21,983 bases of DNA, from positions 1 to 21,983 of the forward strand of contig CAYWTY010000024.1 in the NCBI GenBank assembly GCA_964461335.1, read 5' to 3'. Shown piece after piece: positions 14,676 to 21,961 of this stretch (position 1 is the first letter of the stretch; the number at the start of each line of letters is the position of its first letter). Below the pieces are notes generated by a model. It worked only from the letters and a program-made list of their open reading frames with translations. It was not told where the DNA came from and ran no database searches. The position numbers and the translations under genes are program-made. The stretch is from JAKJBL01 sp964461335. GTDB taxonomy: Bacteria > Bacillota > Clostridia > Christensenellales > CAG-138.

Positions 14676-15956
14676 TTATTCCATCTGTTGCTTCATCCAG
14701 AGTGTGTACATGCAGTAGCCTTTTGTCGGGTCATTAATAAATACATGAGTAACTACGCCAATTAACTTACCATTTTGAATAATTGGGCTGCCGCTCATCC
14801 CTTGCACTATGCCGCCTGTAGTTTTCATAAGTTTAGCATCTGTTATTTCAACTACCATTCCTTTTTGCGCAGGGCTATTTTGAGGATTAACTTTTATTAT
14901 GCGGCAGTTATACTCCTTAACTCCTTCATCACTTAAGGTAGTAAGTATTAAGGCAGGCCCAACACTTGCTTCTTCAGGATATGCCATTGGTACACCTTTA
15001 GGGTATAACTGATTATGGTATTCTTTATACATACGGCCAAAAATCCCATACTGGCTATTTGTTTCTATTGTGCCTAAAGGTAAGCTTGTTGCGCCGAAAG
15101 TGCCGCGCAATTCTCCTGGTTCGCCTTGTGTTCCTTGAACTATATCAACTATGCTTGATTGTACAATTTCACCGTCACGTACAGTTAGGCTTGCTCTTGT
15201 ATCAACGTCTGTTATCGCATGCCCAAGTGCAGCATACCACTTTTTAATTGGGTCATAGAAAGATAGCGTTCCAACTCCTGCTGTACTGTCACGCACCCAC
15301 ATTCCCATGCGATACTTCCCGTCTGATGGGTCTAAGGCTGGGCGCATTTGAACTATGATTTGCTCATCATTGCGCAATAATGTAAGCTCTACGGAGTCGC
15401 TGCTTTCGTTGCATAGTTGTGCTAGGTGCGCAGCATCCTTAACCTCTATACCGTTAATTTTTTCGATTAAATCACCTGCTTGCACTCCTGCTGCGGATGC
15501 TGGGCTTGCCTGGCTGCCGTTTGCTGTTGTAATGCTGCTAAGCCCTACAACAAGTGCTCCGCGTGTATGCAGCGTTACTCCTATAGAGGCACCGCCTGGT
15601 ATAAGTACAATTTCATTACGAACATGAACGCTTACTCTTTTTACCGGTATAATACCAAGGAGATTAATTGTAACCTCATATGGATGGCCCTGAAGACTGA
15701 GAACCGCTTCATTTAAAGAATCTCCAATTTGCCCCTTGAAGCCTGAAGCTTCCAATGCTTTTTCTTCGCGTGAAGCTGAGAAGAAACCATTAGCTGCTTT
15801 AGGGAGTTTGTAGGGTTCACCTTCATAAATATGAACCTGTGAATCAATAGCACGCAAGCTAAGCATTGGTTCTGAATAGCTAAATAGCACAAGCGCAATG
15901 CTAAGTAAAACACCAAATAATTTTTTCAATGAAGGCACTGATATGCCCTTTTTCAA
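14676..15956 (-). CDS. spoIVB: SpoIVB signalling peptidase (S55) with PDZ domain
   Basis: A 426-residue serine peptidase made in the forespore and secreted into the intermembrane space, where it cleaves SpoIVFA to activate pro-sigma-K processing. I prefer the TTG start at 15956, since GAGGTG lies 6 bases upstream; a GTG at 15965 is part of that site. A membrane anchor (about 10-27) is followed by a PDZ domain (about 125-205, with SPASAAGVQAGDLIEKINGIEV) and the S55 peptidase domain: GHAI with His246 (YAALGHAITDVDTR) and GMSGSP (386-391). No defects are seen. It is separated from recN by a hairpin and a candidate forespore promoter (15971-16035). Confidence 0.95.
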   Translation of the reverse strand: MKKGISVPSLKKLFGVLLSIALVLFSYSEPMLSLRAIDSQVHIYEGEPYKLPKAANGFFSASREEKALEASGFKGQIGDSLNEAVLSLQGHPYEVTINLLGIIPVKRVSVHVRNEIVLIPGGASIGVTLHTRGALVVGLSSITTANGSQASPASAAGVQAGDLIEKINGIEVKDAAHLAQLCNESSDSVELTLLRNDEQIIVQMRPALDPSDGKYRMGMWVRDSTAGVGTLSFYDPIKKWYAALGHAITDVDTRASLTVRDGEIVQSSIVDIVQGTQGEPGELRGTFGATSLPLGTIETNSQYGIFGRMYKEYHNQLYPKGVPMAYPEEASVGPALILTTLSDEGVKEYNCRIIKVNPQNSPAQKGMVVEITDAKLMKTTGGIVQGMSGSPIIQNGKLIGVVTHVFINDPTKGYCMYTLWMKQQME

Positions 15957-15970
15957 AACAAACACCTCAA

Positions 15971-16004
15971 ATTAAAAAGAATCGCTGCTAAGTAGCAACA
16001 ATTC
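15971..16004 (-). terminator. Rho-independent terminator or 5' hairpin upstream of spoIVB
   Basis: On the minus strand GAATTGTTGCTA can pair with TAGCAGCGATTC (two G-U pairs, tiny CT loop region) and is followed by TTTTTAATT. It lies downstream of recN and only about 15 bp before the spoIVB start, so it should stop recN read-through. If spoIVB starts at the promoter at 16005-16035, the same hairpin would sit at the very 5' end of its mRNA. Confidence 0.6.
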
Positions 16005-16035
16005 TATAATGAGCACGAAACACAGTATCTATGCT
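16005..16035 (-). promoter_or_regulatory. Candidate sigma-F/sigma-G promoter of spoIVB
   Basis: On the minus strand AGCATA (16035-16030) is 5 of 6 to the TGMATA-type -35 box, the spacer is 18 bp, and CATTATA (16011-16005) is 5 of 7 to the CATACTA -10 box. spoIVB is known to be under forespore sigma factors in B. subtilis. The match is partial. Confidence 0.4.
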
Positions 16036-16063
16036 TTTACTTAAAACTAAGTATTAAGGGTTT

Positions 16064-17749
16064 TTAATTTGCTAAGATAATTGTCCTTTGTAACAATTCT
16101 CGCGCATGCTCAATTGCGCGCGTATCACTTTCAGTAGCTCCCATTATGCGTGCAATTTCATGAACGCGTTGTTCAGAATTTAGCAGGTGTAGTGTGGAGG
16201 CAGTGTGCCCGTCAACTTCATTTTTTTCAACAAGATAATGCACATCTGCCATTGAAGCTATTTGGGGCAAATGTGTAACGCATAATACCTGCCTGCATTT
16301 CGAGATTTCGAGCAGTTTCTGGCCAACAACTGTTGCTATGTGCCCACTAATCCCGCTATCGATTTCATCGAATATGACGGTTGGAATGCCTTCCATTTGC
16401 AGGTTTTTAAATGCGAGCATTATGCGCGAGAGTTCGCCGCCTGAAACCACACGTTTTAGCGGTTTTACAGGTTCTCCAGCATTAGTAGAGAGTAAAAATT
16501 CAATTTTGTCAACACCATCCTTGGTGAACTGATCTTCGCTTAAAGGTTTGATTAACACTTCGAAGCTGGACTTTTCCATCCCAAGAGCTTTTAGTTGTTC
16601 AATGAGCGCATAGTTCAGCCGCTCTGCTGTTACCTTGCGCGCTTGCATTAGAAGCCCTGCTTTAACATTGTATTCTAATTTGGTGTTGTTTAATTCTTTC
16701 AAAAGTTGTTCTCTATTTGCATCACTTTGGATAAGCTCATCGTATTCTTGAACTATGCGTTTATGATACTCTAAAATATCAAAAATACTGCCGCCATACT
16801 TTCGTTTTAGCATATGGATACGCGCAAGCCTCGCTTCAACATTTGCAAGCAAGTCTGGGTTATATTCAAAGCTATTCTTAAAATCGCGTACTGTAAAAGC
16901 AATGTCTTCTAGCGAATAATAAGCATCCTGTAAGCGCGCAAATATCTCTGCATAATCTCTGTGCAGGTTTTCGATGCTTTGAATTTGCAGCAGTGCTGTA
17001 TTAATATTCGTGAGCGAGCCGCTTTCATCATCTGAAAGCAAGTTAAAGCTAGTTTCTAATGCGCCAATAATTGCCTGAGCATTAGAGAGCATACGAAGTT
17101 GTTCATCCAGCTCAACTTCTTCCTCAGGTTGAAGTTCAGCCGAAGCAATCTCTTTAATTTGGTAATCAAGAACATCAAGCCTTCGTAGTCTTTCCTGTTC
17201 GGAAATAAAACCTGAATTCAACTGCTTGTGTATTGATTGTAATCTATTGTACAGGCTTGAAACGCTTTCTTTTAATGGGGATAGCGCTTCTTGATTAAAA
17301 TTATCTAAAAAAATTATATGTGTCTCTTCTTTAAGAAGGGATTGGTGTTCGTGCTGACCATGTACATCTACCAAAAAGTTGGAGACGGATTTTAACGTAG
17401 AAAGGTTTACAAGCGTATTGTTAATACGGCATACGCTTTTCCCCAATGAAGAAAGCTCTCGGGTTAGAATAAGCACATTTTCTTCATCATTGTCAATGCC
17501 CAATTCGTCTAATACTAGTAAGATATCTGAATTTGCTTCAATGCTGAACGCGGCTTCTACAGAAGCTTTGTTGCTGCCTGATTTTATTAAGTCTTTGTTG
17601 GCCCGTTCCCCCAAAACAAAATTGACTGCATCAATAATAATTGACTTGCCAGCGCCTGTCTCACCTGTAAGCACATGGAAGCCATTAAAAAACTCAATCT
17701 CAAGTTGTTCTATAAGCGCAATATTCTTAATGTTTAGATTAAGAAGCAT
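16064..17749 (-). CDS. recN: DNA repair protein RecN
   Basis: A 561-residue SMC-like ATPase recruited early to double-strand breaks. The start at 17749 has AGGA 6 bases upstream; an ATG two codons earlier would touch that site. Walker A is GETGAGKS (29-36), with long coiled-coil arms in the middle (about 150-370), the ABC signature VSGGELSRIMLA and Walker B VIFDEIDSGISG near the C-terminus, then VTHLPQIASMAD. Full length. It is 25 bp downstream of argR, the usual argR-recN pair. Confidence 0.98.
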   Translation of the reverse strand: MLLNLNIKNIALIEQLEIEFFNGFHVLTGETGAGKSIIIDAVNFVLGERANKDLIKSGSNKASVEAAFSIEANSDILLVLDELGIDNDEENVLILTRELSSLGKSVCRINNTLVNLSTLKSVSNFLVDVHGQHEHQSLLKEETHIIFLDNFNQEALSPLKESVSSLYNRLQSIHKQLNSGFISEQERLRRLDVLDYQIKEIASAELQPEEEVELDEQLRMLSNAQAIIGALETSFNLLSDDESGSLTNINTALLQIQSIENLHRDYAEIFARLQDAYYSLEDIAFTVRDFKNSFEYNPDLLANVEARLARIHMLKRKYGGSIFDILEYHKRIVQEYDELIQSDANREQLLKELNNTKLEYNVKAGLLMQARKVTAERLNYALIEQLKALGMEKSSFEVLIKPLSEDQFTKDGVDKIEFLLSTNAGEPVKPLKRVVSGGELSRIMLAFKNLQMEGIPTVIFDEIDSGISGHIATVVGQKLLEISKCRQVLCVTHLPQIASMADVHYLVEKNEVDGHTASTLHLLNSEQRVHEIARIMGATESDTRAIEHARELLQRTIILAN

Positions 17750-17774
17750 AGTCATTCCTACTTGTGTTCTTTGC

Positions 17775-18227
17775 TTATTTTAGCATTGCCTGGAAGCGCT
17801 TGATTATCTCAGGTACTGTTTTACTATCCCTTACAGCTATGAATATAGTATTATCTCCTGCTATTGTTCCGGCAATTTCCGTCCATTTCATTGAATCAAC
17901 TGCTTCGGCAGAAGCTGATGCACTGCCTGTAATTGTTTTAATAACTATTATATTGCCGGCTGATGTGATGCTGACAACGGATTGAGAGAATATCCTATTA
18001 AACCGCTCCTGTAGGCCAGTTTCGGCATTATCTACTGTTGCATACTTATATGTTGAACCGTCTTCGGATAAAGACTTAATTAATCGAAGTTCCTTTATAT
18101 CACGCGAGACAGTAGCCTGCGTAACTTTATAATTATGCTGTCTCAAATACGCAGCAAGCTCTTCCTGGGTTTCTATTTCGTGCTGATCAATTAATTCGAG
18201 AATCATTGCTTGCCTTGAAGCTTTCAT
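17775..18227 (-). CDS. argR: Arginine repressor ArgR/AhrC
   Basis: A 150-residue regulator of arginine metabolism. The ATG at 18227 has GGAGG 7 bases before it; the ORF extension to 18257 is not needed and would give an atypical N-terminus. The winged helix (about 1-65) has QATVSRDIKELRLIK. The C-terminal hexamerisation and arginine-binding domain (about 78-150) has GSASASAEAVDSM (101-113) with Asp111 and GDNT (124-127), matching the family, though GSASASA replaces the more common GTAQA-type sequence. Normal length. Confidence 0.97.
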   Translation of the reverse strand: MKASRQAMILELIDQHEIETQEELAAYLRQHNYKVTQATVSRDIKELRLIKSLSEDGSTYKYATVDNAETGLQERFNRIFSQSVVSITSAGNIIVIKTITGSASASAEAVDSMKWTEIAGTIAGDNTIFIAVRDSKTVPEIIKRFQAMLK

Positions 18228-18275
18228 TTTGTTACCTCCTGCAAAAGAGACCTGCATAAAGCTAGAACTATAGAA

Positions 18276-19073
18276 CTAAACAAGTTTCTGCCTAATTAAG
18301 CTGTACAGATTCTTTGTGCCTGTACGCAGAAACTTTGCTTTTGTGGTAGCCATTGTTATCCGTATGATATCATCAGTTGTAATATCAAGCGCCTTTTGGC
18401 CATCGGTATAAAGGCGACCCTTTTCATGTATTTTAAGCTCGATGCATGAATTGGCAGAGGTAACAATCGGTCGTGTAACCAATGAATGCGGGCATAAGGG
18501 CGTCAATATCATTGCATCTAGTCCGGGTGCAATAATAGGGCCTCCTGCAGAGATAGAGTAACCAGTAGCGCCAGTCGGGGTGCTTACGACCATGCCATCA
18601 CATGGTATTGTGCCAGCATCAACACTATTGATTGCCATGTTTATCCTCGCTATTCCCGGAAAAGAGCACTTATATAATAAAACTTCGTTTAAGCACGCAA
18701 AAGTTTTGTCGTTTATTTGGCAGGAAAGCATCATCCTAGGCTCAATGTGATATTCTCCGTTTATTAGCTTTTGCAGAAAATTGCTAAATTCAGATGGCTT
18801 AATTTCACTTAGAAACCCTACTCTACCGAGGTTGATGCCAAGTATTGGGACATCGATTGAAACAGCAAGACGAACTGATTTTAATATCGTTCCATCACCG
18901 CCGAATGATGCAACGAAAAATACATCTTTTTCAAGCAATGATGGCAGGGTGGAATTTGAATCAAGTGCAATACATTCAAACCCTTTATCCTGCGCAATTC
19001 GCATCGCCTCATTGCGAACTGAAATAACATTTAATTTTTCAGCATTTGCAACAAATACGATGCAAGAGGCCAC
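18276..19073 (-). CDS. nadK: NAD kinase
   Basis: A 265-residue kinase that makes NADP from NAD. It starts with GTG, with CGGAG 8 bases upstream. GGDGT (58-62), NLGRVGFLSE (81-90), EVLLYK and CDGMVVSTPTGATGYSISAGGPI are the family motifs for nucleotide and NAD binding. It is 48 bp upstream of argR. A sigma-A-type promoter at 19126-19155 serves nadK, argR and recN. Confidence 0.97.
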   Translation of the reverse strand: MASCIVFVANAEKLNVISVRNEAMRIAQDKGFECIALDSNSTLPSLLEKDVFFVASFGGDGTILKSVRLAVSIDVPILGINLGRVGFLSEIKPSEFSNFLQKLINGEYHIEPRMMLSCQINDKTFACLNEVLLYKCSFPGIARINMAINSVDAGTIPCDGMVVSTPTGATGYSISAGGPIIAPGLDAMILTPLCPHSLVTRPIVTSANSCIELKIHEKGRLYTDGQKALDITTDDIIRITMATTKAKFLRTGTKNLYSLIRQKLV

Positions 19074-19125
19074 TTAGAATACTCCGTTCTGTTGTTTCTA
19101 CATGAACCGACAACATGCATATTTC

Positions 19126-19155
19126 ATTATATCCGCATACTCATCCTTATTTCAA
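19126..19155 (-). promoter_or_regulatory. Sigma-A-type promoter upstream of nadK
   Basis: On the minus strand TTGAAA (19155-19150), an 18-bp spacer and TATAAT (19131-19126). The predicted start near 19119 leaves a leader of about 45 nt. It lies in the 122-bp gap between tlyA and nadK, so nadK-argR-recN need not depend on transcription from the OLE/oapA/tlyA side. Confidence 0.55.
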
Positions 19156-19195
19156 GCATAATGTGATTTCAAATCAAAATGAGAAGCTTGCAAGT

Positions 19196-20008
19196 TTACT
19201 TGACGTTTAGTGTGCTGTGTGCTTGCATTACTGTATCTTCGATAAAAGTTTCACTGTCTATGCTTATTGTTCCTTGTGCTTTTGAAGAAGCGGTAAGCAA
19301 AGCTAAGTATTCGATGTTACCTTTTGGCCCGGTGATGGGTGAAAACGTAAACCCATTAACATTAAAACCCAAACAAAGGCTGTTTTCTAAAACACGTGAA
19401 CAAGTGTCTATATGAACAGCAGGATCACGCACAACCCCATGCTTCCCGACTTTATCGCGTCCAGCTTCGAATTGAGGCTTAATAAGCATTACTACACAAG
19501 CGCCTGTTTTCATGCAGCCATGCAAATTGGGGAGTATCAATGCTAGAGATATAAAGGAAACATCAATTGATGCAAAATCAGGCTGTTCAAAAAACCAGCT
19601 TGGTTGCATATAACGGGCGTTTGTTCTTTCCATTACAACAACACGAGGGTCGTTTCGAAGCTTCCAATCAAGCTGGCCGTAACCAACATCAATAGCATAT
19701 ACCCTTTTAGCACCATGCTGCAGCATACAATCTGTAAAGCCGCCTGTTGAGGCTCCGATATCACAAGCAACAGCTTCATTAAGAGAGAGATTAAATTGAA
19801 CAATAGCTTTCTCTAATTTATAACCGCCGCGGCTGACAAATGGAAGCGGATTTTCAGCCAGTTGGATTATTGAACCGTCTTTAAGGTTTGAACCGGGCTT
19901 TTCTGCACGCGTTCCATTAATATAGACTTTTCCTGCTAAAATTAAGGCAACAGCTTTTTCTCTGCTTTGGGCAAGCCCTAGTTCCACCATTTCTACATCT
20001 AGTCTCAT
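19196..20008 (-). CDS. tlyA: TlyA-family rRNA methyltransferase / hemolysin-like protein
   Basis: A 270-residue protein with an N-terminal S4 RNA-binding domain (about 1-62) and a FtsJ/RrmJ-like SAM methyltransferase domain: SRGGYKL (59-65), DIGASTGGFTDCML (83-96, SAM loop), AIDVGYGQLDWKLR and later FASIDVSFISL and LIKPQFEAG. In Mycobacterium TlyA adds 2'-O-methyl groups to 16S and 23S rRNA; the same activity is a reasonable inference here. It is 8 bp downstream of oapA and most likely shares its transcript. The upstream Shine-Dalgarno sequence is weak. Confidence 0.94.
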   Translation of the reverse strand: MRLDVEMVELGLAQSREKAVALILAGKVYINGTRAEKPGSNLKDGSIIQLAENPLPFVSRGGYKLEKAIVQFNLSLNEAVACDIGASTGGFTDCMLQHGAKRVYAIDVGYGQLDWKLRNDPRVVVMERTNARYMQPSWFFEQPDFASIDVSFISLALILPNLHGCMKTGACVVMLIKPQFEAGRDKVGKHGVVRDPAVHIDTCSRVLENSLCLGFNVNGFTFSPITGPKGNIEYLALLTASSKAQGTISIDSETFIEDTVMQAHSTLNVK

Positions 20009-20016
20009 ATTAAAAT

Positions 20017-20592
20017 TTACTTTCTTAATGAGGGTTCGCGCATGGAAAATAAAGAAAATATTTTCCCTAAAGCAAATACGATTTGCTGGCTTTTATGGAT
20101 GGCTATTTTTTTACCTACAGCTTTGCCTCCGACTGTAAATGCCGCAATAAAGCTTGAAATTATAATGCCTGCTATAAGTTCGTTGACAAGGGTGGCCTTG
20201 AGTATAAGGCGTGCTGAAATTGCGGCGCCCATAGCGCCTGATACTATACTGCAGATATCTCCTACTACATCATTACATATATTTGAAACCATACCTGCTG
20301 ATTGAACAAGCTTAATTGCCTGCTTTGCCCCGCGAATCCGCTTTGAGGCCATTGCTGTATAAGCAGTTGTGTCTTGGCAGGTAACCGCAATACCTATTAT
20401 ATCAAAGAGTATTCCTATAAAGATTAAAAAACCTAAAACAAACAACGCGACTGGAAGGCTTACCCCCAACAGCGTTGTTTCGGACAAAATACTAAATAAT
20501 ATTGCCAGTACAAATGTAAGCAAAAACACTTTTACTGGCCATAAATTCTTCTTTTTTTGTTTTTTAGTTCGTTTTGCTTGTGCCAAATCCAC
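20017..20592 (-). CDS. oapA: OLE RNA-associated membrane protein OapA
   Basis: About 191 residues. The start is GTG at 20592, with GGGGTG 5 bases upstream; a longer frame to 20682 would run into the structured RNA and is rejected. The N-terminus is very basic (QAKRTKKQKKK, residues 5-15), suitable for contacting RNA at the membrane. Hydrophobic segments lie at about 20-37, 44-70, 113-131 and 134-153. DVVGD at 108-112 is a DxxxD motif like the one known to matter in OapA of Halalkalibacterium (Bacillus) halodurans, whose size is also close. FDIIGIAVTCQDTTAYTAMASK resembles CorB/CNNM-type sequences, and such proteins are often labelled as Mg/Co transporters. The identification rests on topology, motif and the adjacent RNA. 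It is the first protein gene after OLE and precedes tlyA by 8 bp. Confidence 0.85.
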   Translation of the reverse strand: MDLAQAKRTKKQKKKNLWPVKVFLLTFVLAILFSILSETTLLGVSLPVALFVLGFLIFIGILFDIIGIAVTCQDTTAYTAMASKRIRGAKQAIKLVQSAGMVSNICNDVVGDICSIVSGAMGAAISARLILKATLVNELIAGIIISSFIAAFTVGGKAVGKKIAIHKSQQIVFALGKIFSLFSMREPSLRK

Positions 20593-20610
20593 AGGTGCAC
20601 CCCGGTTATA

Positions 20611-21194
20611 ATAAAAACAAAGGTGGTGGCATATTAGGTAGACTTTGCGGCTTAGGTCCAGTTGGGTTTCCCCTCCGTTCACTCCCCGTCACCGATGGAA
20701 GCGGTTTCCCTTTATGTCCGGAGTCGGTATGTCGCCATACACGAGACTGGATTGCCACTTAGGCCACACCGTAATCCCCAATATGCCTTCTAAGAACAGT
20801 CTAGGAGCTTTCCTCGACAGCTTTGCTGGTTCCTAGCCTCTTTAGCAACAACGGTTTCAAGCGGCAATCGCAAAGGAACATTTGGCCAAATATTCCGTAG
20901 CGTGTTCCAATATTCACCGTTGCCACGCAAGGCAGGCTACACTGTACACAGATTTAACCGCAATACAGGTTTAATCCTAAAGAGTAGCTGATTAATAACC
21001 ACCCAGTTAGGTCTCCACGAAGGTTGGGTCAACGCCCACATGCCATTGTGGATCGCCCAGCCTTCTTAACCCCCAGCATCTGCCCCCGACTGGGCGTCGG
21101 CAGCAAACACAAGGAACTTCATCGATGTGCCCGCAACGGATTTTTAGGCCCGTCTTCGGAAACAGCATTACTGACTAGAATACTGCACCACCAC
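20611..21194 (-). ncRNA. ole: OLE RNA (ornate large extremophilic RNA)
   Basis: A stretch of more than 700 bp has no credible protein gene and is visibly richer in G and C than its surroundings. It is immediately upstream of oapA, on the same strand, as in known OLE loci, and its length (about 585 nt) is near the reported 600. On the minus strand the first bases, GTGGTGGTGCA (21194-21184), pair with TGCCACCACC (20631-20622), one U bulged, closing the molecule; TTTGTTTTTAT follows (to about 20611). Internal stems include 21080-21103, 20875-20896 (9 bp), CTAGGA/TCCTAG (20801-20806 with 20831-20836) enclosing CAGC-AAA-GCTG (20818-20828), a GTATG/CATAC stem with a GCGA tetraloop (20727-20740), and GGG-GAAA-CCC (20664-20673). 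In halodurans OLE binds OapA, sits at the membrane and supports tolerance to cold, short-chain alcohols and Mg2+ change. Exact ends are inferred. Confidence 0.87.
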
Positions 21195-21198
21195 GAAT

Positions 21199-21227
21199 AT
21201 AATAACATAGGAAACTGATGATTTCAA
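21199..21227 (-). promoter_or_regulatory. Strong sigma-A-type promoter of OLE RNA
   Basis: On the minus strand TTGAAA (21227-21222, 5 of 6), a 17-bp spacer and TATTAT (21204-21199, 5 of 6). The predicted start (21194-21191) falls on the first bases of the RNA's closing helix, which supports both calls. Confidence 0.75.
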
Positions 21228-21262
21228 GCATTCTGCTCAATTGACTATTATTTGGGATATAT

Positions 21263-21276
21263 CACATATATATGTG
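21263..21276. promoter_or_regulatory. Perfect 14-bp palindrome between OLE and the SpoIIM-like gene
   Basis: CACATATATATGTG is perfectly self-complementary. It lies in the divergent region, about 36 bp upstream of the OLE -35 box and about 55 bp before the SpoIIM-like gene. It could be an operator for either side; an AT-rich chance palindrome is possible. I found no convincing sigma-E promoter in the same gap. Confidence 0.3.
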
Positions 21277-21331
21277 AATATGATGAACTAAACACTCAAA
21301 CTTGGCGTATTAATGAAAGCAGGTGAATGCG

Positions 21332-21961
21332 TTGGACTTAATTAAAACATCTACCGGCTCAAAACTAAAGGCTTTTTATAAAAACAATATATACACTATA
21401 TGTATCTTCGTCTTTATTTTTACTACAGGCTGTGCTGCGGGAATACATATAATACAAAACCTTTGTAAAGAAGATGTTGCAAAAATCATTACAATTGCTC
21501 CTTTGTATTTATTTGCTGAAAACCATTTTTGGTTAATACGCATTGCATCTGCTCTGGCCTCACATTTATTAGTCTTCCTGATGCTTTATATTTCGGGGCT
21601 ATGGGTAGCTTTAAGCCCCTTATGGGTTGCAAGTATATTACTGCGTGGTTTAGTCTTTGGTGCAGCAGTAGGATCTTGCGTTACTAAATGGCCTGCTTGT
21701 TCTGCAAAGGTTTTGCTATTTCTTCTCTTAGTAGAAGCTGCTTTACTCTTGCCCCCCTTGTTAAAGTTAAGTGTGCTATCTCAAAAGCAACTCTTTTCTA
21801 TCTGCAAAAGCAAACTCCAGGCAACTTTGTTAGCCCCATCTGCATACGAATACTCAAACAACTTTTTTAAAACAGGGTTGCTTCTTATTCCATGCATACT
21901 GTATCAGTCAGTTATGATACCTGCATTGCTCCATGCTCTTTGCACAGAAGTAGCTTATTGA
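21332..21961 (+). CDS. spoIIM: SpoIIM-like stage II sporulation membrane protein
   Basis: About 209 residues with five probable membrane segments (about 20-40, 70-92, 93-118, 125-147 and 183-203) and a basic N-terminus. Size, topology and the central LLRGLVFGAAVGSCVTKW segment match SpoIIM, part of the DMP complex (SpoIID, SpoIIM, SpoIIP) that drives engulfment by degrading septal peptidoglycan; SpoIIM is its membrane scaffold. I prefer TTG at 21332 because AGGTGA (21321-21326) precedes it by 5 bases; GTG at 21323 is possible and overlaps that site. In several Clostridia spoIIM follows spo0A, which fits the block inversion proposed here. The sequence is divergent, so the family call is probable rather than certain. 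Confidence 0.75.
   Translation: MDLIKTSTGSKLKAFYKNNIYTICIFVFIFTTGCAAGIHIIQNLCKEDVAKIITIAPLYLFAENHFWLIRIASALASHLLVFLMLYISGLWVALSPLWVASILLRGLVFGAAVGSCVTKWPACSAKVLLFLLLVEAALLLPPLLKLSVLSQKQLFSICKSKLQATLLAPSAYEYSNNFFKTGLLLIPCILYQSVMIPALLHALCTEVAY

Noticed and set aside
20593..20682. Longer OapA reading frame starting at 20682
   Set aside because: It would place 30 atypical residues inside the 3' part of the structured RNA; the GTG at 20592 has a ribosome binding site and gives the expected protein size.
20807..20815. GAGGAAAGC on the minus strand, similar to the P4 region of RNase P RNA
   Set aside because: Only this short string matches; the other conserved RNase P segments were not found, and the oapA neighbour and closing helix fit OLE.
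20611..21194. Group II intron or other ribozyme as an explanation for the structured region
   Set aside because: No GUGYG-type 5' end, no domain V-like hairpin and no reverse transcriptase ORF.
20574..21218. Several plus-strand ORFs of 62-64 codons (20574-20762, 20645-20836, 21024-21218)
   Set aside because: They lie inside the structured RNA on the opposite strand, lack Shine-Dalgarno sites and have composition unlike the real proteins here.
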